From Streptomyces milbemycinicus (GTDB taxonomy: Bacteria > Actinomycetota > Actinomycetes > Streptomycetales > Streptomycetaceae), in contig NZ_MUNE01000126.1 of assembly GCF_002154605.1 (NCBI RefSeq), positions 1 to 32,009 on the forward strand: 32,009 nucleotides of DNA, written 5' to 3'. A program made the translations under genes and the position numbers. The notes below the pieces were generated by a model. The model was not told where the DNA came from, searched no databases, and worked only from the letters and a program-made list of their open reading frames with translations. Below, one piece after another: positions 16,547 to 23,807 of the stretch (within the stretch, counting starts at the first letter, position 1; every line of letters begins with the position of its first letter).

Positions 16547-16567
16547 CTATCTCGTATGGCGAGAGAG
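16547..16567. promoter_or_regulatory. Imperfect inverted repeat before the methyltransferase gene
   Basis: CTATCTCG (16547-16554) and CGAGAGAG (16560-16567) match in seven of eight pairs around TATGG. It lies about 50-70 bases upstream of the methyltransferase ATG, a normal operator position. No regulator gene adjoins, so this is only a candidate. Confidence 0.25.
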
Positions 16568-16606
16568 GCGTCTCATCATTCGGCCGAAGGGGGCCTGTCC
16601 CGGGTG

Positions 16607-16990
16607 CTACGTCCTGAGGCGCAGGCCGAGCCCGGAGACGACCTCTTGCACCGTGCGGTACGTGCGGTCCTCGGGCAGCTGTGCCACCAGCTCGGTCAGC
16701 CGGTCGGGGGCATGCGCCTCGTGCAGGGCGTGCAGCAGGGCCCCGCGCTTGGCCGGGAACGGGGTGCGCCCCACATGGCGGGCCAGTTCGAACCGCAGCG
16801 CCTCGGACTCGCCGAGGCCACCGATGGGTGGCACCGGGCCCGTGGTGACCTCGGGGTCGTCGTCGGCGCCGGGCTCGGGGTCGTGCCACTCGTCGACGCG
16901 GGTGGGGCGGCCCGAGCGCATCAGCTCCTGCAGCTCGTGCTTCAGCTCGTCGTCCTTGTGGGCGCTCATTCGGTTGCTGCCTCGTTGCAT
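16607..16990 (-). CDS. DUF2795 domain protein
   Basis: The product has 127 residues from the ATG at 16990. The N-terminal half is charged and proline-rich (S-A-H-K-D-D-E-L-K-H-E-L-Q, then D-W/E-H-D-P-E-P-G-A-D-D-D-P-E). The C-terminal half has the small helical DUF2795 fold (R-F-E-L-A-R-H-V, F-P-A-K-R-G-A-L-L, Y-R-T-V-Q-E-V-V). Function is unknown. An upstream GAGG supports this ATG, and the family usually begins M-Q-R-G-S; a second in-frame ATG seven codons on is possible. A sigma-B-like promoter candidate lies about 55-75 bases upstream. Confidence 0.8.
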   Translation of the reverse strand: MQRGSNRMSAHKDDELKHELQELMRSGRPTRVDEWHDPEPGADDDPEVTTGPVPPIGGLGESEALRFELARHVGRTPFPAKRGALLHALHEAHAPDRLTELVAQLPEDRTYRTVQEVVSGLGLRLRT

Positions 16991-17043
16991 GGCATCGTCC
17001 TCGTCCTCGTCTTCGCTTCCGGTCCTCCCCGTGTCCTCACCGC

Positions 17044-17068
17044 GTACCCTCCGCGCGGCCATCGACAC
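17044..17068 (-). promoter_or_regulatory. Sigma-B-like promoter candidate for the DUF2795 gene
   Basis: On the minus strand GTGT (17065-17068) is followed after 15 bases by GGGTAC (17044-17049). This agrees fully with the published Streptomyces sigma-B consensus, G-N-N-T, a 14-16 base spacer, then GGGTAC or GGGTAT. The ATG is about 54 bases downstream of the -10 box. Confidence 0.45.
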
Positions 17069-17238
17069 GACGTTTGACCGCGCCCGGGGGAGGGGACCCG
17101 GTGGTCGGCCGAGCGGCCATTTGGGAGTGAGGAGCGGCATCGGGTGCGGGAGTTCAGGGGCCCGCGCCCGATGCCGTGTCCGTTCCTTCTGCGTGTCCGT
17201 GGCGGGGTGCGGTTGCCGTGTTAGGCCCTGCGGGCCAG

Positions 17239-17244
17239 GGGTAC
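17239..17244 (+). promoter_or_regulatory. Possible -10 element (GGGTAC) before the TIGR03086-type gene
   Basis: GGGTAC at 17239-17244 stands nine bases before the ATG at 17254, which would give a leaderless or nearly leaderless transcript. A GTGT lies upstream with a 17-base spacer, one longer than the sigma-B norm, so the match is partial. Confidence 0.28.
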
Positions 17245-17253
17245 CTGTCGCAT

Positions 17254-17865
17254 ATGACCGATAAGCCGACGAACATGGCTGAGCGGTCCGGCCGCGGCAA
17301 TCCGCTGCTCGCCAGGCACGGTGAGGCGCTGGACCTCTTCACCGAGCGGGTGCACGCCATCCGGCCGGACCAGTGGGACGAGCCGACGCCGTGCAGCGAG
17401 TGGACCGTACGCGATCTGGTCAACCATCTGGCGGTCGAGCAGATGTGGGTGCCGCCGCTGGTACGGGAGGGCCGGACGATCGCCGAGCAGGGCGACAGCC
17501 TCGAGGGCGATCTGCTGGGCGATGACCCCGTCGCCGCCTGGGACGAGGCGGCCACCGCGGCCCGTGAGGCGTTCACCGCCCCGGGGGCCCTGGAGCGGAC
17601 GGTCGAGCTCTCCTTCGGTGAGACCCCCGCCGCGGAGTACTGCGCGGAGATCACGATCGACGCCGCGGTCCATGCGTGGGACCTGGCCCGGGCCATCGGG
17701 GCGGACGAGCGGATCCCGAAGCCGCTGGTCGACTTCTCGGTGCGGGCGGTGGCGCCGTACGCGGCGGAGCTGGAGAAGAGCGGGATGTTCGCCGCAGCCG
17801 TCGAGCCCCCGTCGGGTGCCGACGCCCAGACCAGGCTGCTCGCGCTCCTCGGCCGCGAGGCCTGA
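17254..17865 (+). CDS. TIGR03086-type metal-binding protein (DinB/MDMPI-like)
   Basis: The product has 203 residues from the ATG at 17254. It has the four-helix DinB-like layout of mycothiol-dependent maleylpyruvate isomerase relatives: P-T-P-C-S-E-W-T-V-R-D-L-V-N-H-L near residue 45-60, and D-A-A-V-H-A-W-D-L-A-R-A further on. The histidines in N-H-L and V-H-A-W are the likely metal ligands. Many members use mycothiol as thiol cofactor; the reaction here is unknown. The frame is open to 17176, but the sequence before the ATG is not family-like. A perfect hairpin follows the stop. Confidence 0.85.
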   Translation: MTDKPTNMAERSGRGNPLLARHGEALDLFTERVHAIRPDQWDEPTPCSEWTVRDLVNHLAVEQMWVPPLVREGRTIAEQGDSLEGDLLGDDPVAAWDEAATAAREAFTAPGALERTVELSFGETPAAEYCAEITIDAAVHAWDLARAIGADERIPKPLVDFSVRAVAPYAAELEKSGMFAAAVEPPSGADAQTRLLALLGREA

Positions 17866-17897
17866 ATAGGCCTGAAAACACGCAGGAACACAGGACA

Positions 17898-17938
17898 GGA
17901 ACACGGGCACCGCGCCCGAGGCGCGGTGCCCGTGTTCC
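17898..17938. terminator. Perfect 19-bp hairpin, bidirectional terminator
   Basis: Positions 17898-17916 pair perfectly with 17920-17938 around a three-base loop (CGA). It sits between the stops of two convergent genes (17865 and 17951), the expected place for a shared factor-independent terminator in Streptomyces, where a U-run is often missing. Confidence 0.85.
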
Positions 17939-17950
17939 GTACAACCGTGC

Positions 17951-20050
17951 TCAGCAGGTGGGCAGCCGGGGGCGGTCCCAGTGCCGGTGGGCGGCGATGG
18001 CCTCGGTGAAGGTCCGGGTGAACTCCTCGCTCGCCGTCCCGGTCGTGGCGTCCGTGACCACACCCCGGTCCGCGCACACATGCCCATGGCCCGAGGCGAT
18101 GTGCAGGCCCTCCGGCTCCAGCGCGGACAGGATGCCCACGCCCGAGCCCAGCGCCCCGATCGCCTTGCCGTGCCGGTAGGCGTCCCGGACGAACCGCATC
18201 GCCGTCTCGTCCGACCTCAGCTCCGGGGTGCCGGTCGGCCCGCCGGGCAGCAGCACCGCGTCGTAGAGCACCGAGGCGACCGTCGGCAGCGCCCGGTCCA
18301 CCGCATAGCCGTTCCCGTCGGCGCCGCGCACCTTCCCGTCGTGGTCGGCCAGGGCCTCGACGACGGCGCCCTGCGCGCTCAGCGCTTCCTGGGCCTGGGT
18401 GAGCTGTTCGGTGTCCACCCCGTCGGTGACCAGCACCGCGATCTGGCGGGTGCGGATGGAGCCGTCGCCGCGCAGGTTCTCCAGGCTGAGCGCGGGGGAG
18501 GCCACGGGCTTGTGCTCGGTGTTCACCGGGGCGGGGGGCGCCACCCCGATGCCCTCGGCCACGGCCGTGGCCAGGGTCTGGTCGATATGCGCCAGCTCGC
18601 CGACCGTACGCTCACGCACCTCCACCGCGCCGACCTTGCCCAGCTCGAAGCGGAACGCGTCGACGATGTGCCGCCGCTCCCAGTCGCTCATGCTGTTCCA
18701 GAACAGCGCGGCCTGGCTGTAGAAGTCCTTGAAGCTCTCGCTGCGCTTGCGGATCTTGGCGCCGTCGACCCGCTCGGCGTAGTGCGAGAACGCGTATCCG
18801 TCCGGGCCGGCGATAGCGGGGCAGCCGCCGCCCAGCGAGTTCGGGGAGTAGCTCGTCCCGCTGTGGATGGCGCTCTGGTGGTAGCCGTCGCGCTGGTTGG
18901 TGCGGACCGGGGCCACCGGCTGGTTGACCGGGAGCTGCGCGAAGTTGGGCCCGCCCAGCCGGATCAGCTGGGTGTCCAGATACGAGAAGTTACGGGCCTG
19001 CAGCAGCGGGTCGTTGGTGAAGTCGATACCGGGCACCACATTGCCGGTGTGGAAGGCCACCTGCTCGGTTTCGGCGAAGAAATTCTCCGGGTTGCGGTTC
19101 AGCACCATGTGGCCGATGGGCCGGACCGGCACCTGCTCCTCCGGAATGATCTTTGTGGCGTCGAGCAGATCGAAGTCGAAGGTGAACTCGTCCTCCTCCG
19201 GGACCAGCTGCACCCCCAGCTCGTACTCCGGGTACTCGCCCGCCTCGATCGCCTGCCACAGATCGCGCCGGTTGAAGTCCGCGTCCCGGCCCTGGCACTC
19301 CTGCGCCTCGTCCCAGACCAGCGAGTGCACCCCGAGCTTGGGCTTCCAGTGGAACTTCACAAAGGTCCCCCGGCCCCGCGCGTCCACGAACCGGAAGGTG
19401 TGCACCCCGAACCCCTGCATCATGCGGAAGCTGCGCGGGATGGCCCGGTCGGACATCAGCCACATCATCATGTGCATGGTCTCGGGCTGCAGGGACACGA
19501 AGTCCCACAGCGTGTCGTGGGCGGACGCGCCGGTGGGGATCTCGTTCTGCGGTTCGGGCTTGAGCGCGTGCACGAAGTCCGGGAACTTGATGCCGTCCTG
19601 GATGAAGAACACCGGCATGTTGTTGCCGACCAGGTCGTAGTTGCCTTCGGAGGTGTAGAACTTCGTGGCGAAGCCGCGCACATCGCGCACCGTGTCCGAC
19701 GAGCCGCGCGGCCCCTGCACCGTCGAGAACCGGACGAACACCGGAGTGCTCACGGACGGGTCCTGGAGGAAGGCGGCCCGGGTGAACTCCGCACAGGACT
19801 CGTACGGCTCGAAGTATCCGTACGCGCCCGCGCCCCGTGCGTGCACCACCCGCTCCGGGATCCGCTCATGGTCGAAGTGCATGAGCTTTTCGCGGAAGTG
19901 GAAGTCCTCCATCAGCGTCGGGCCGCGCTCACCCACGGTGAGCGAGTCGTCGGTGTGGTCGACCGCCACCCCCTGGTCCGTGGTCAGCGGCCCCTCGGCG
20001 GGGTCGGCGGCGCGGTACATCTCGCGCTGCCGTTCCTTTCGATCGGTCAT
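17951..20050 (-). CDS. katE: Large-subunit monofunctional catalase (clade II, KatE/HPII type)
   Basis: The product has 699 residues, the length of large-subunit catalases. Catalytic His70 lies in V-V-H-A-R-G-A and Asn143 in V-G-N-N-M-P-V-F-F. The haem-ligand tyrosine is in N-F-S-Y-L-D-T-Q, followed by R-L-G-G-P-N-F. Residues about 545-699 form the C-terminal flavodoxin/DJ-1-like domain typical of clade II ([10 protein letters not shown]). It breaks down hydrogen peroxide in the cytosol. GGGAG at good spacing supports the ATG at 20050, whose ATGA overlaps the TGA of the PoxB-like gene upstream, so the two are coupled. The frame remains open far upstream but only as a shadow of that gene. Confidence 0.95.
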   Translation of the reverse strand: MTDRKERQREMYRAADPAEGPLTTDQGVAVDHTDDSLTVGERGPTLMEDFHFREKLMHFDHERIPERVVHARGAGAYGYFEPYESCAEFTRAAFLQDPSVSTPVFVRFSTVQGPRGSSDTVRDVRGFATKFYTSEGNYDLVGNNMPVFFIQDGIKFPDFVHALKPEPQNEIPTGASAHDTLWDFVSLQPETMHMMMWLMSDRAIPRSFRMMQGFGVHTFRFVDARGRGTFVKFHWKPKLGVHSLVWDEAQECQGRDADFNRRDLWQAIEAGEYPEYELGVQLVPEEDEFTFDFDLLDATKIIPEEQVPVRPIGHMVLNRNPENFFAETEQVAFHTGNVVPGIDFTNDPLLQARNFSYLDTQLIRLGGPNFAQLPVNQPVAPVRTNQRDGYHQSAIHSGTSYSPNSLGGGCPAIAGPDGYAFSHYAERVDGAKIRKRSESFKDFYSQAALFWNSMSDWERRHIVDAFRFELGKVGAVEVRERTVGELAHIDQTLATAVAEGIGVAPPAPVNTEHKPVASPALSLENLRGDGSIRTRQIAVLVTDGVDTEQLTQAQEALSAQGAVVEALADHDGKVRGADGNGYAVDRALPTVASVLYDAVLLPGGPTGTPELRSDETAMRFVRDAYRHGKAIGALGSGVGILSALEPEGLHIASGHGHVCADRGVVTDATTGTASEEFTRTFTEAIAAHRHWDRPRLPTC

Positions 20051-21882
20051 CGGGACGCTCCCTTCTCCTCGTTCTTCCCGCCGCGGTGGTCGCGGTGGTG
20101 CCGGTGCGGCAGGAACTCCTGCACCTTCGCCTTCAGCCCGTGGCGCACCATGCCCGCCCGGTCCGCGTCGCCCTTGGCGATCGACTCGACGGTGGCCTCC
20201 AGCTGCTCCCAGGTCGCATGCGGCGGGATCGGCGGCACATCGGGGTCGGTCAGGAACTCGACCACCGCCGGGCCGTCGGCGTTCAGCGCGTCGTGCCACG
20301 CCTGCTCCACGTACTCGGGCTTCTCCACCCGGATGCCGGTCAGCCCCAGCGACTCGGCGAACCGCGCGTACCGCACATCCGGGATCGCTTGCGAGGGCAG
20401 GAACTGCGGGGCGCCGCTCATCGCCCGCATCTCCCAGGTCACCTGGTTCAGATCGTGGTTGTTCCACACCGCGATCACCAGCCGGGGGTCGTCCCACGCA
20501 TGCCGGTACTTGGCCGCCGTGATCAGCTCGGCCATGCCGTTCATCTGCATCGCGCCGTCCCCGACCAGCGCCACCACCGGCCGGTCGGGCCGGGCGAACT
20601 TCGCGCCGATCGCGTACGGGACCCCCGAGCCCATGGTGGCCAGCGTGCCGGACAGCGAGCCGCGCATCTGGCCGCGCATCCGCAGATGGCGGGCGTACCA
20701 GTTGGCCACCGAGCCCGAGTCGCAGGTGAGGATGGCGTCCCCGGGCAGCAGCGGGTCCAGGCAGTGGGCGACGTACTCGGGGTTGATCGGATGGGCGGTC
20801 AGCTCGGCGCGCCGCCGCATCACCTCCCGCCACCGCCGCACCCCCGCGACGATATCGTCCTGCCACGCGTGGTCCTCCCTGGACCGCAGCAGCGGCATCA
20901 GCCGCAGCAGGGTCTCGCGGGCGTCGCCGACCAGGTTGACCTCGTACGGGTAGCGCATGCCGATCATGTGCGGATCGAGGTCGATCTGCACGGCCCGGAC
21001 CTGACCGAACTCCGGCAGGAACTGGGTGTACGGGAAGCTGGAGCCGATCGTCAGCAGCGTGTCGCAGTCCCGCATCAGCTCGTACGAGGGGCGGGTGCCC
21101 AGCAGCCCGATGGGGCCGGTGACATACGGCAGTTCGTCGCTCAGCACATCGAGGCCGAGCAGCGCCTTGGCCACCCCCGCGCCCAGCAGCTCGGCGATCG
21201 CCTCGGCCTCCGCCCGCGCCCCCGCCGCGCCCTGTCCGACCAGGATCGCCACCCGCTCACCGGCGTTGAGCACATCCGCGGCCCGCTCCACCGCGCTCGC
21301 GGAGGGCACCGCGGACCAGCCGCTGCGGTCCAGGCTGGAGGGCACCATCTTGAAGTCGTGGGTGGGCGGGGAGTAGTCCAGCTCCTGGACGTCCGCCGGG
21401 ATGATCACGGCGGTGGGGGAGCGGCGGGCGTACGCGGTGCGGATCGCCCGGTCGAGCACGTTCGGCAGCTGCTCGGGGACCGTCACCGTCTCCAGGAAGT
21501 CGGACGCGACGTCCTTGAACAGATTGTGCAGGTCCACCTCCTGTTGGTACGAGCCGCCCATCGCGCTGCGGTACGTCTGGCCGACCAGCGCCACCACTGG
21601 CGCGTGGTCGAGCTTCGCGTCGTACAGGCCGTTCAGCAGGTGGATCGCGCCGGGGCCCGATGTCGCCGCGCAGACCCCGAGCCGCCCGCTGAACTTGGCG
21701 TACCCGACGGCCTCGAACGCCGCCATCTCCTCGTGCCGCGCCTGTACGAACCGCGGCTCGTTGTCGGCCCGTCCCCATGCGGCGAGCAGGCCGTTGATCC
21801 CGTCGCCCGGGTAGCCGAAGACATGCCGGACACCCCACTCGCGCAGCCGGGCGAGCACGTAGTCGGCCACTTTTTCGGTCAT
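20047..21882 (-). CDS. PoxB-like thiamine-diphosphate enzyme (pyruvate oxidase/dehydrogenase family)
   Basis: The product has 611 residues from the ATG at 21882. The N-terminal ThDP domain has the catalytic glutamate in A-R-H-E-E-M (about residue 51). The central domain resembles the FAD- or nucleotide-binding one of PoxB and acetolactate synthase. The C-terminal ThDP motif is V-G-D-G-A-M-Q-M-N, ending in W-N-N about 30 residues later. Likely reactions are oxidation of pyruvate to acetate or acetyl phosphate, though acetolactate-synthase-like chemistry cannot be excluded. A His/Arg-rich tail (H-R-H-H-R-D-H-R) ends the protein. AGGAG eight bases before the ATG decides against the GTG at 21891. 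The catalase gene overlaps its stop. Confidence 0.92.
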   Translation of the reverse strand: MTEKVADYVLARLREWGVRHVFGYPGDGINGLLAAWGRADNEPRFVQARHEEMAAFEAVGYAKFSGRLGVCAATSGPGAIHLLNGLYDAKLDHAPVVALVGQTYRSAMGGSYQQEVDLHNLFKDVASDFLETVTVPEQLPNVLDRAIRTAYARRSPTAVIIPADVQELDYSPPTHDFKMVPSSLDRSGWSAVPSASAVERAADVLNAGERVAILVGQGAAGARAEAEAIAELLGAGVAKALLGLDVLSDELPYVTGPIGLLGTRPSYELMRDCDTLLTIGSSFPYTQFLPEFGQVRAVQIDLDPHMIGMRYPYEVNLVGDARETLLRLMPLLRSREDHAWQDDIVAGVRRWREVMRRRAELTAHPINPEYVAHCLDPLLPGDAILTCDSGSVANWYARHLRMRGQMRGSLSGTLATMGSGVPYAIGAKFARPDRPVVALVGDGAMQMNGMAELITAAKYRHAWDDPRLVIAVWNNHDLNQVTWEMRAMSGAPQFLPSQAIPDVRYARFAESLGLTGIRVEKPEYVEQAWHDALNADGPAVVEFLTDPDVPPIPPHATWEQLEATVESIAKGDADRAGMVRHGLKAKVQEFLPHRHHRDHRGGKNEEKGASR

Positions 21883-21929
21883 GGTGGTCACTCCTGCACT
21901 TCTGCGCTTTTGCGCTTCTGTCGACGGGC

Positions 21930-22895
21930 TCAGCCGGTCAGCTGCGGCAGCACCTTCGTGCGGTAGAAGTCGAAGAAGCCGCGCTGCTCGGGGCCGATCT
22001 GGTGGACGTAGACGGTGTCGAAACCGGCGTCGGCGTACGCGCTGAGCGCCGCCACATGCGCGTCCGGGTCGTCGCCGCAGGTCACCCGCTCGGCCAGCCG
22101 CTCGGGGGTGACGAGTTCACAGGCCTGCTCGAACTGGGACGGGGTGGCCAGCTGGGTCAGCAGCGCGCCCGGCAGCGCCACGGCCGGCCACAGCCGGTGA
22201 GCGGTGCGCAGCGCGTCGTCGGCGTCCGGGCCGAAGCACACCAGAAGGCCCCCGCTGGCCGGCTTGGCGTTGCCGGCCGCGCCGCTGCCGCGCCGGAACC
22301 GCGCGACCAGCTCGGCGTCGGGGACCATCGTGATGAAGCCGTCGCCGACCCGCCCGGCCAGCGCGGCGGCGGCCGAGCCGAAGGCCGCGATGTCGATGGG
22401 CACCGGTTCCTCGGGCACCGTGTACAGGCGCGCGCTCTCCACCGTGTAGTGCTTGCCGTGGTGGCTGACCTGGTGCCCCTCGAACAGCTGGCGGATCACC
22501 GTCACGGCCTCCTCCAGCATCTCCAGCCGGATGGCCGCCTGCGGCCAGCGATCGCCCAGCACATGCTCGTTCAGCGCCTCTCCGGAGCCCACCCCCAGCC
22601 GGAAACGGCCCTCCAGCAGCACCGCGCTGGTGGCGGCGGCCTGGGCGACGATCGCCGGATGGATACGGATGATGGGGCAGGTCACCGCGGTCTGCACGGG
22701 CAGCGAGGTCGCCTGGGCGAGCGCGCCGATCACCGACCAGACGAACGAGGCATGGCCCTGGGCCCTGCTCCAGGGGTGGTAGTGGTCGGAGATCCACAGA
22801 TGGGAGAAGCCCGCCTGTTCCGCCATCCGCGCCTGCTCGACGAGCTCGGCGGGCCCGTGTTCCTCGGCGGCCAGCAAATAGCCGTACTCGGTCAT
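21930..22895 (-). CDS. LLM-class F420-dependent oxidoreductase
   Basis: The product has 321 residues from the ATG at 22895, which has GAGGAGG six bases before it. It is a TIM-barrel luciferase-like protein: W-I-S-D-H-Y-H-P-W near residue 34-42, R-F-R-L-G-V-G-S-G-E-A-L-N-E-H in the middle and A-G-F-D-T-V-Y-V-H-Q-I-G-P near the end. The pattern fits the F420-dependent glucose-6-phosphate-dehydrogenase-like group (TIGR03557). Reduced F420 is a hydride donor in actinobacteria, useful under redox stress. It is first in a leftward run with the PoxB-like and catalase genes, 47 bases before the former. Confidence 0.92.
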   Translation of the reverse strand: MTEYGYLLAAEEHGPAELVEQARMAEQAGFSHLWISDHYHPWSRAQGHASFVWSVIGALAQATSLPVQTAVTCPIIRIHPAIVAQAAATSAVLLEGRFRLGVGSGEALNEHVLGDRWPQAAIRLEMLEEAVTVIRQLFEGHQVSHHGKHYTVESARLYTVPEEPVPIDIAAFGSAAAALAGRVGDGFITMVPDAELVARFRRGSGAAGNAKPASGGLLVCFGPDADDALRTAHRLWPAVALPGALLTQLATPSQFEQACELVTPERLAERVTCGDDPDAHVAALSAYADAGFDTVYVHQIGPEQRGFFDFYRTKVLPQLTG

Positions 22896-22928
22896 GAGGC
22901 CCTCCTCGAACGCTTGTGCCCGTCGGGC

Positions 22929-22955
22929 GCTGGTGCCGCTGGTGCCGCTGGTGCC
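22929..22955. repeat. Three 9-bp tandem repeats in a 5' leader
   Basis: GCTGGTGCC occurs three times in a row (22929-22937, 22938-22946, 22947-22955) just upstream of the LLM oxidoreductase start. It lies in the presumed untranslated leader. It may be simple slippage, with no function that can be read. Confidence 0.6.
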
Positions 22956-22985
22956 GCTCACGGTCCTGCTGCCACGAGGCGACGG

Positions 22986-23010
22986 GTAACCGGGGTGCGA
23001 GGAAGGAAAC
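22986..23010 (-). promoter_or_regulatory. Sigma-B-like promoter candidate for the LLM/PoxB-like/catalase run
   Basis: On the minus strand GTTT (23007-23010) is followed after 15 bases by GGTTAC (22986-22991), one base away from the sigma-B -10 box GGGTAC. The first gene of the run starts about 90 bases downstream. Catalase genes of Streptomyces are known sigma-B targets, which supports but does not prove the call. Confidence 0.35.
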
Positions 23011-23030
23011 ACCGCGGATCCATGGGGCGA

Positions 23031-23663
23031 TCAGCCGGAAAGCCACTCCCGCACCCGCTCGGCCAGCGGACGCTCGTTGCTGACCCCGTCGCCGACCCCG
23101 CCGGAGTGGGACGACGGGTTGTTCCGCGTCCCGCGGCCCTGCGTCCCGCCGCCCTGTGTCCCGCGGCCCTGTGTCCCGCGGCCCTGTGTCCCGCCGGGGT
23201 ACGGCTCGGTCGGGGTGGCGGACTTGGCCTCGCCGACCCGCAGCCCGAGGGCCATCCGCTCCTCGGGGGTCAGCCGCTCGCGCAACTCGGGGAAGATCAC
23301 GTCCTCCTCGCCGCGGATATGCATGGACACCACGTCGTACAGCTCGCGGACCAGCGCGTCGAACCGCCGGTCCGCGGTGTCCAGCCGCTCCAGGTCGCCC
23401 AGGATCCGCTCGGCCTCGGACAGCTCCTCCATCTCCTGCTCGGCGACCTCGTCCCCGTTGGGCAGCGCCTTGCGGACCGTCGGGTACAGATACTGCTCCT
23501 CGGCGACCGAGTGCCGCACGATCTCGACGGTGATCTGTTCCATCAGCAGCCGCCGCTCCCCGGGGTCGGCGCTCGTCCGGTACCCCTCGAAGAGTTCCTG
23601 TACCTCGCGGTGGTCCGCGGTGAGCAGGTCCACCACGTCGTGTTGCTGAGGCATCCCTGTCAT
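23031..23663 (-). CDS. Hemerythrin HHE domain protein
   Basis: The product has 210 residues from the ATG at 23663 (or 207 from the ATG at 23654). The helical hemerythrin domain spans about residues 8-140. Likely iron ligands are in A-D-H-R-E-V, R-H-S-V-A-E-E-Q-Y-L-Y-P and M-H-I-R-G-E-E-D-V-I-F-P-E-L. It should bind a di-iron centre for oxygen, nitric oxide or iron handling. The tail holds four G-T-Q-G-R-like repeats (DNA 23131-23190) and ends in a charged amphipathic stretch. It is upstream of and codirectional with the LLM oxidoreductase gene, and divergent from the aminotransferase-like gene. It fits the stress theme of the block. Confidence 0.88.
   Translation of the reverse strand: MTGMPQQHDVVDLLTADHREVQELFEGYRTSADPGERRLLMEQITVEIVRHSVAEEQYLYPTVRKALPNGDEVAEQEMEELSEAERILGDLERLDTADRRFDALVRELYDVVSMHIRGEEDVIFPELRERLTPEERMALGLRVGEAKSATPTEPYPGGTQGRGTQGRGTQGGGTQGRGTRNNPSSHSGGVGDGVSNERPLAERVREWLSG
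23131..23190. repeat. 15-bp tandem repeats in the hemerythrin gene
   Basis: Four units of 15 bases with the form CCGCGGCCCTGTGTC lie at 23131-23145, 23146-23160, 23161-23175 and 23176-23190; the last two are identical and the others differ by one or two bases. They encode a Gly-Thr-Gln-Gly-Arg linker. Confidence 0.85.
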
Positions 23664-23672
23664 GCGGGCCGG

Positions 23673-23697
23673 GTGCCCGCCGCCGCACCGGGCAAAC
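23673..23697 (-). promoter_or_regulatory. Weak sigma-B-like promoter candidate for the hemerythrin gene
   Basis: On the minus strand GTTT (23694-23697) is followed after 15 bases by GGGCAC (23673-23678), one base from GGGTAC. The gene would start about ten bases downstream, giving a leaderless transcript. The match may be chance in G+C-rich DNA. Confidence 0.25.
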
Positions 23698-23807
23698 GGC
23701 ACCGGCCACGTGTCGGCTCCGCCGCCGCACCCGCCGATCTGCGAAGGTGGACAAGTCGGGACAGATGGATGGATAGGCGATTCTGTCGATCCGGAGGTGT
23801 GTTTCGA

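Noticed and set aside
20051..20866. Catalase reading frame extended upstream to give a 971-residue fusion
   Set aside because: The extra part is an alternative frame of the PoxB-like gene; the ATG at 20050 has a proper ribosome site and the family start.
17981..20953. Plus-strand frame of about 990 residues opposite catalase and the PoxB-like gene
   Set aside because: It spans two well-supported genes on the other strand and has shadow composition.
22002..23807. Upstream extension of the aminotransferase-like frame to over 1000 residues
   Set aside because: The added part lies opposite the LLM oxidoreductase and hemerythrin genes and shows no homology that I can recognise.
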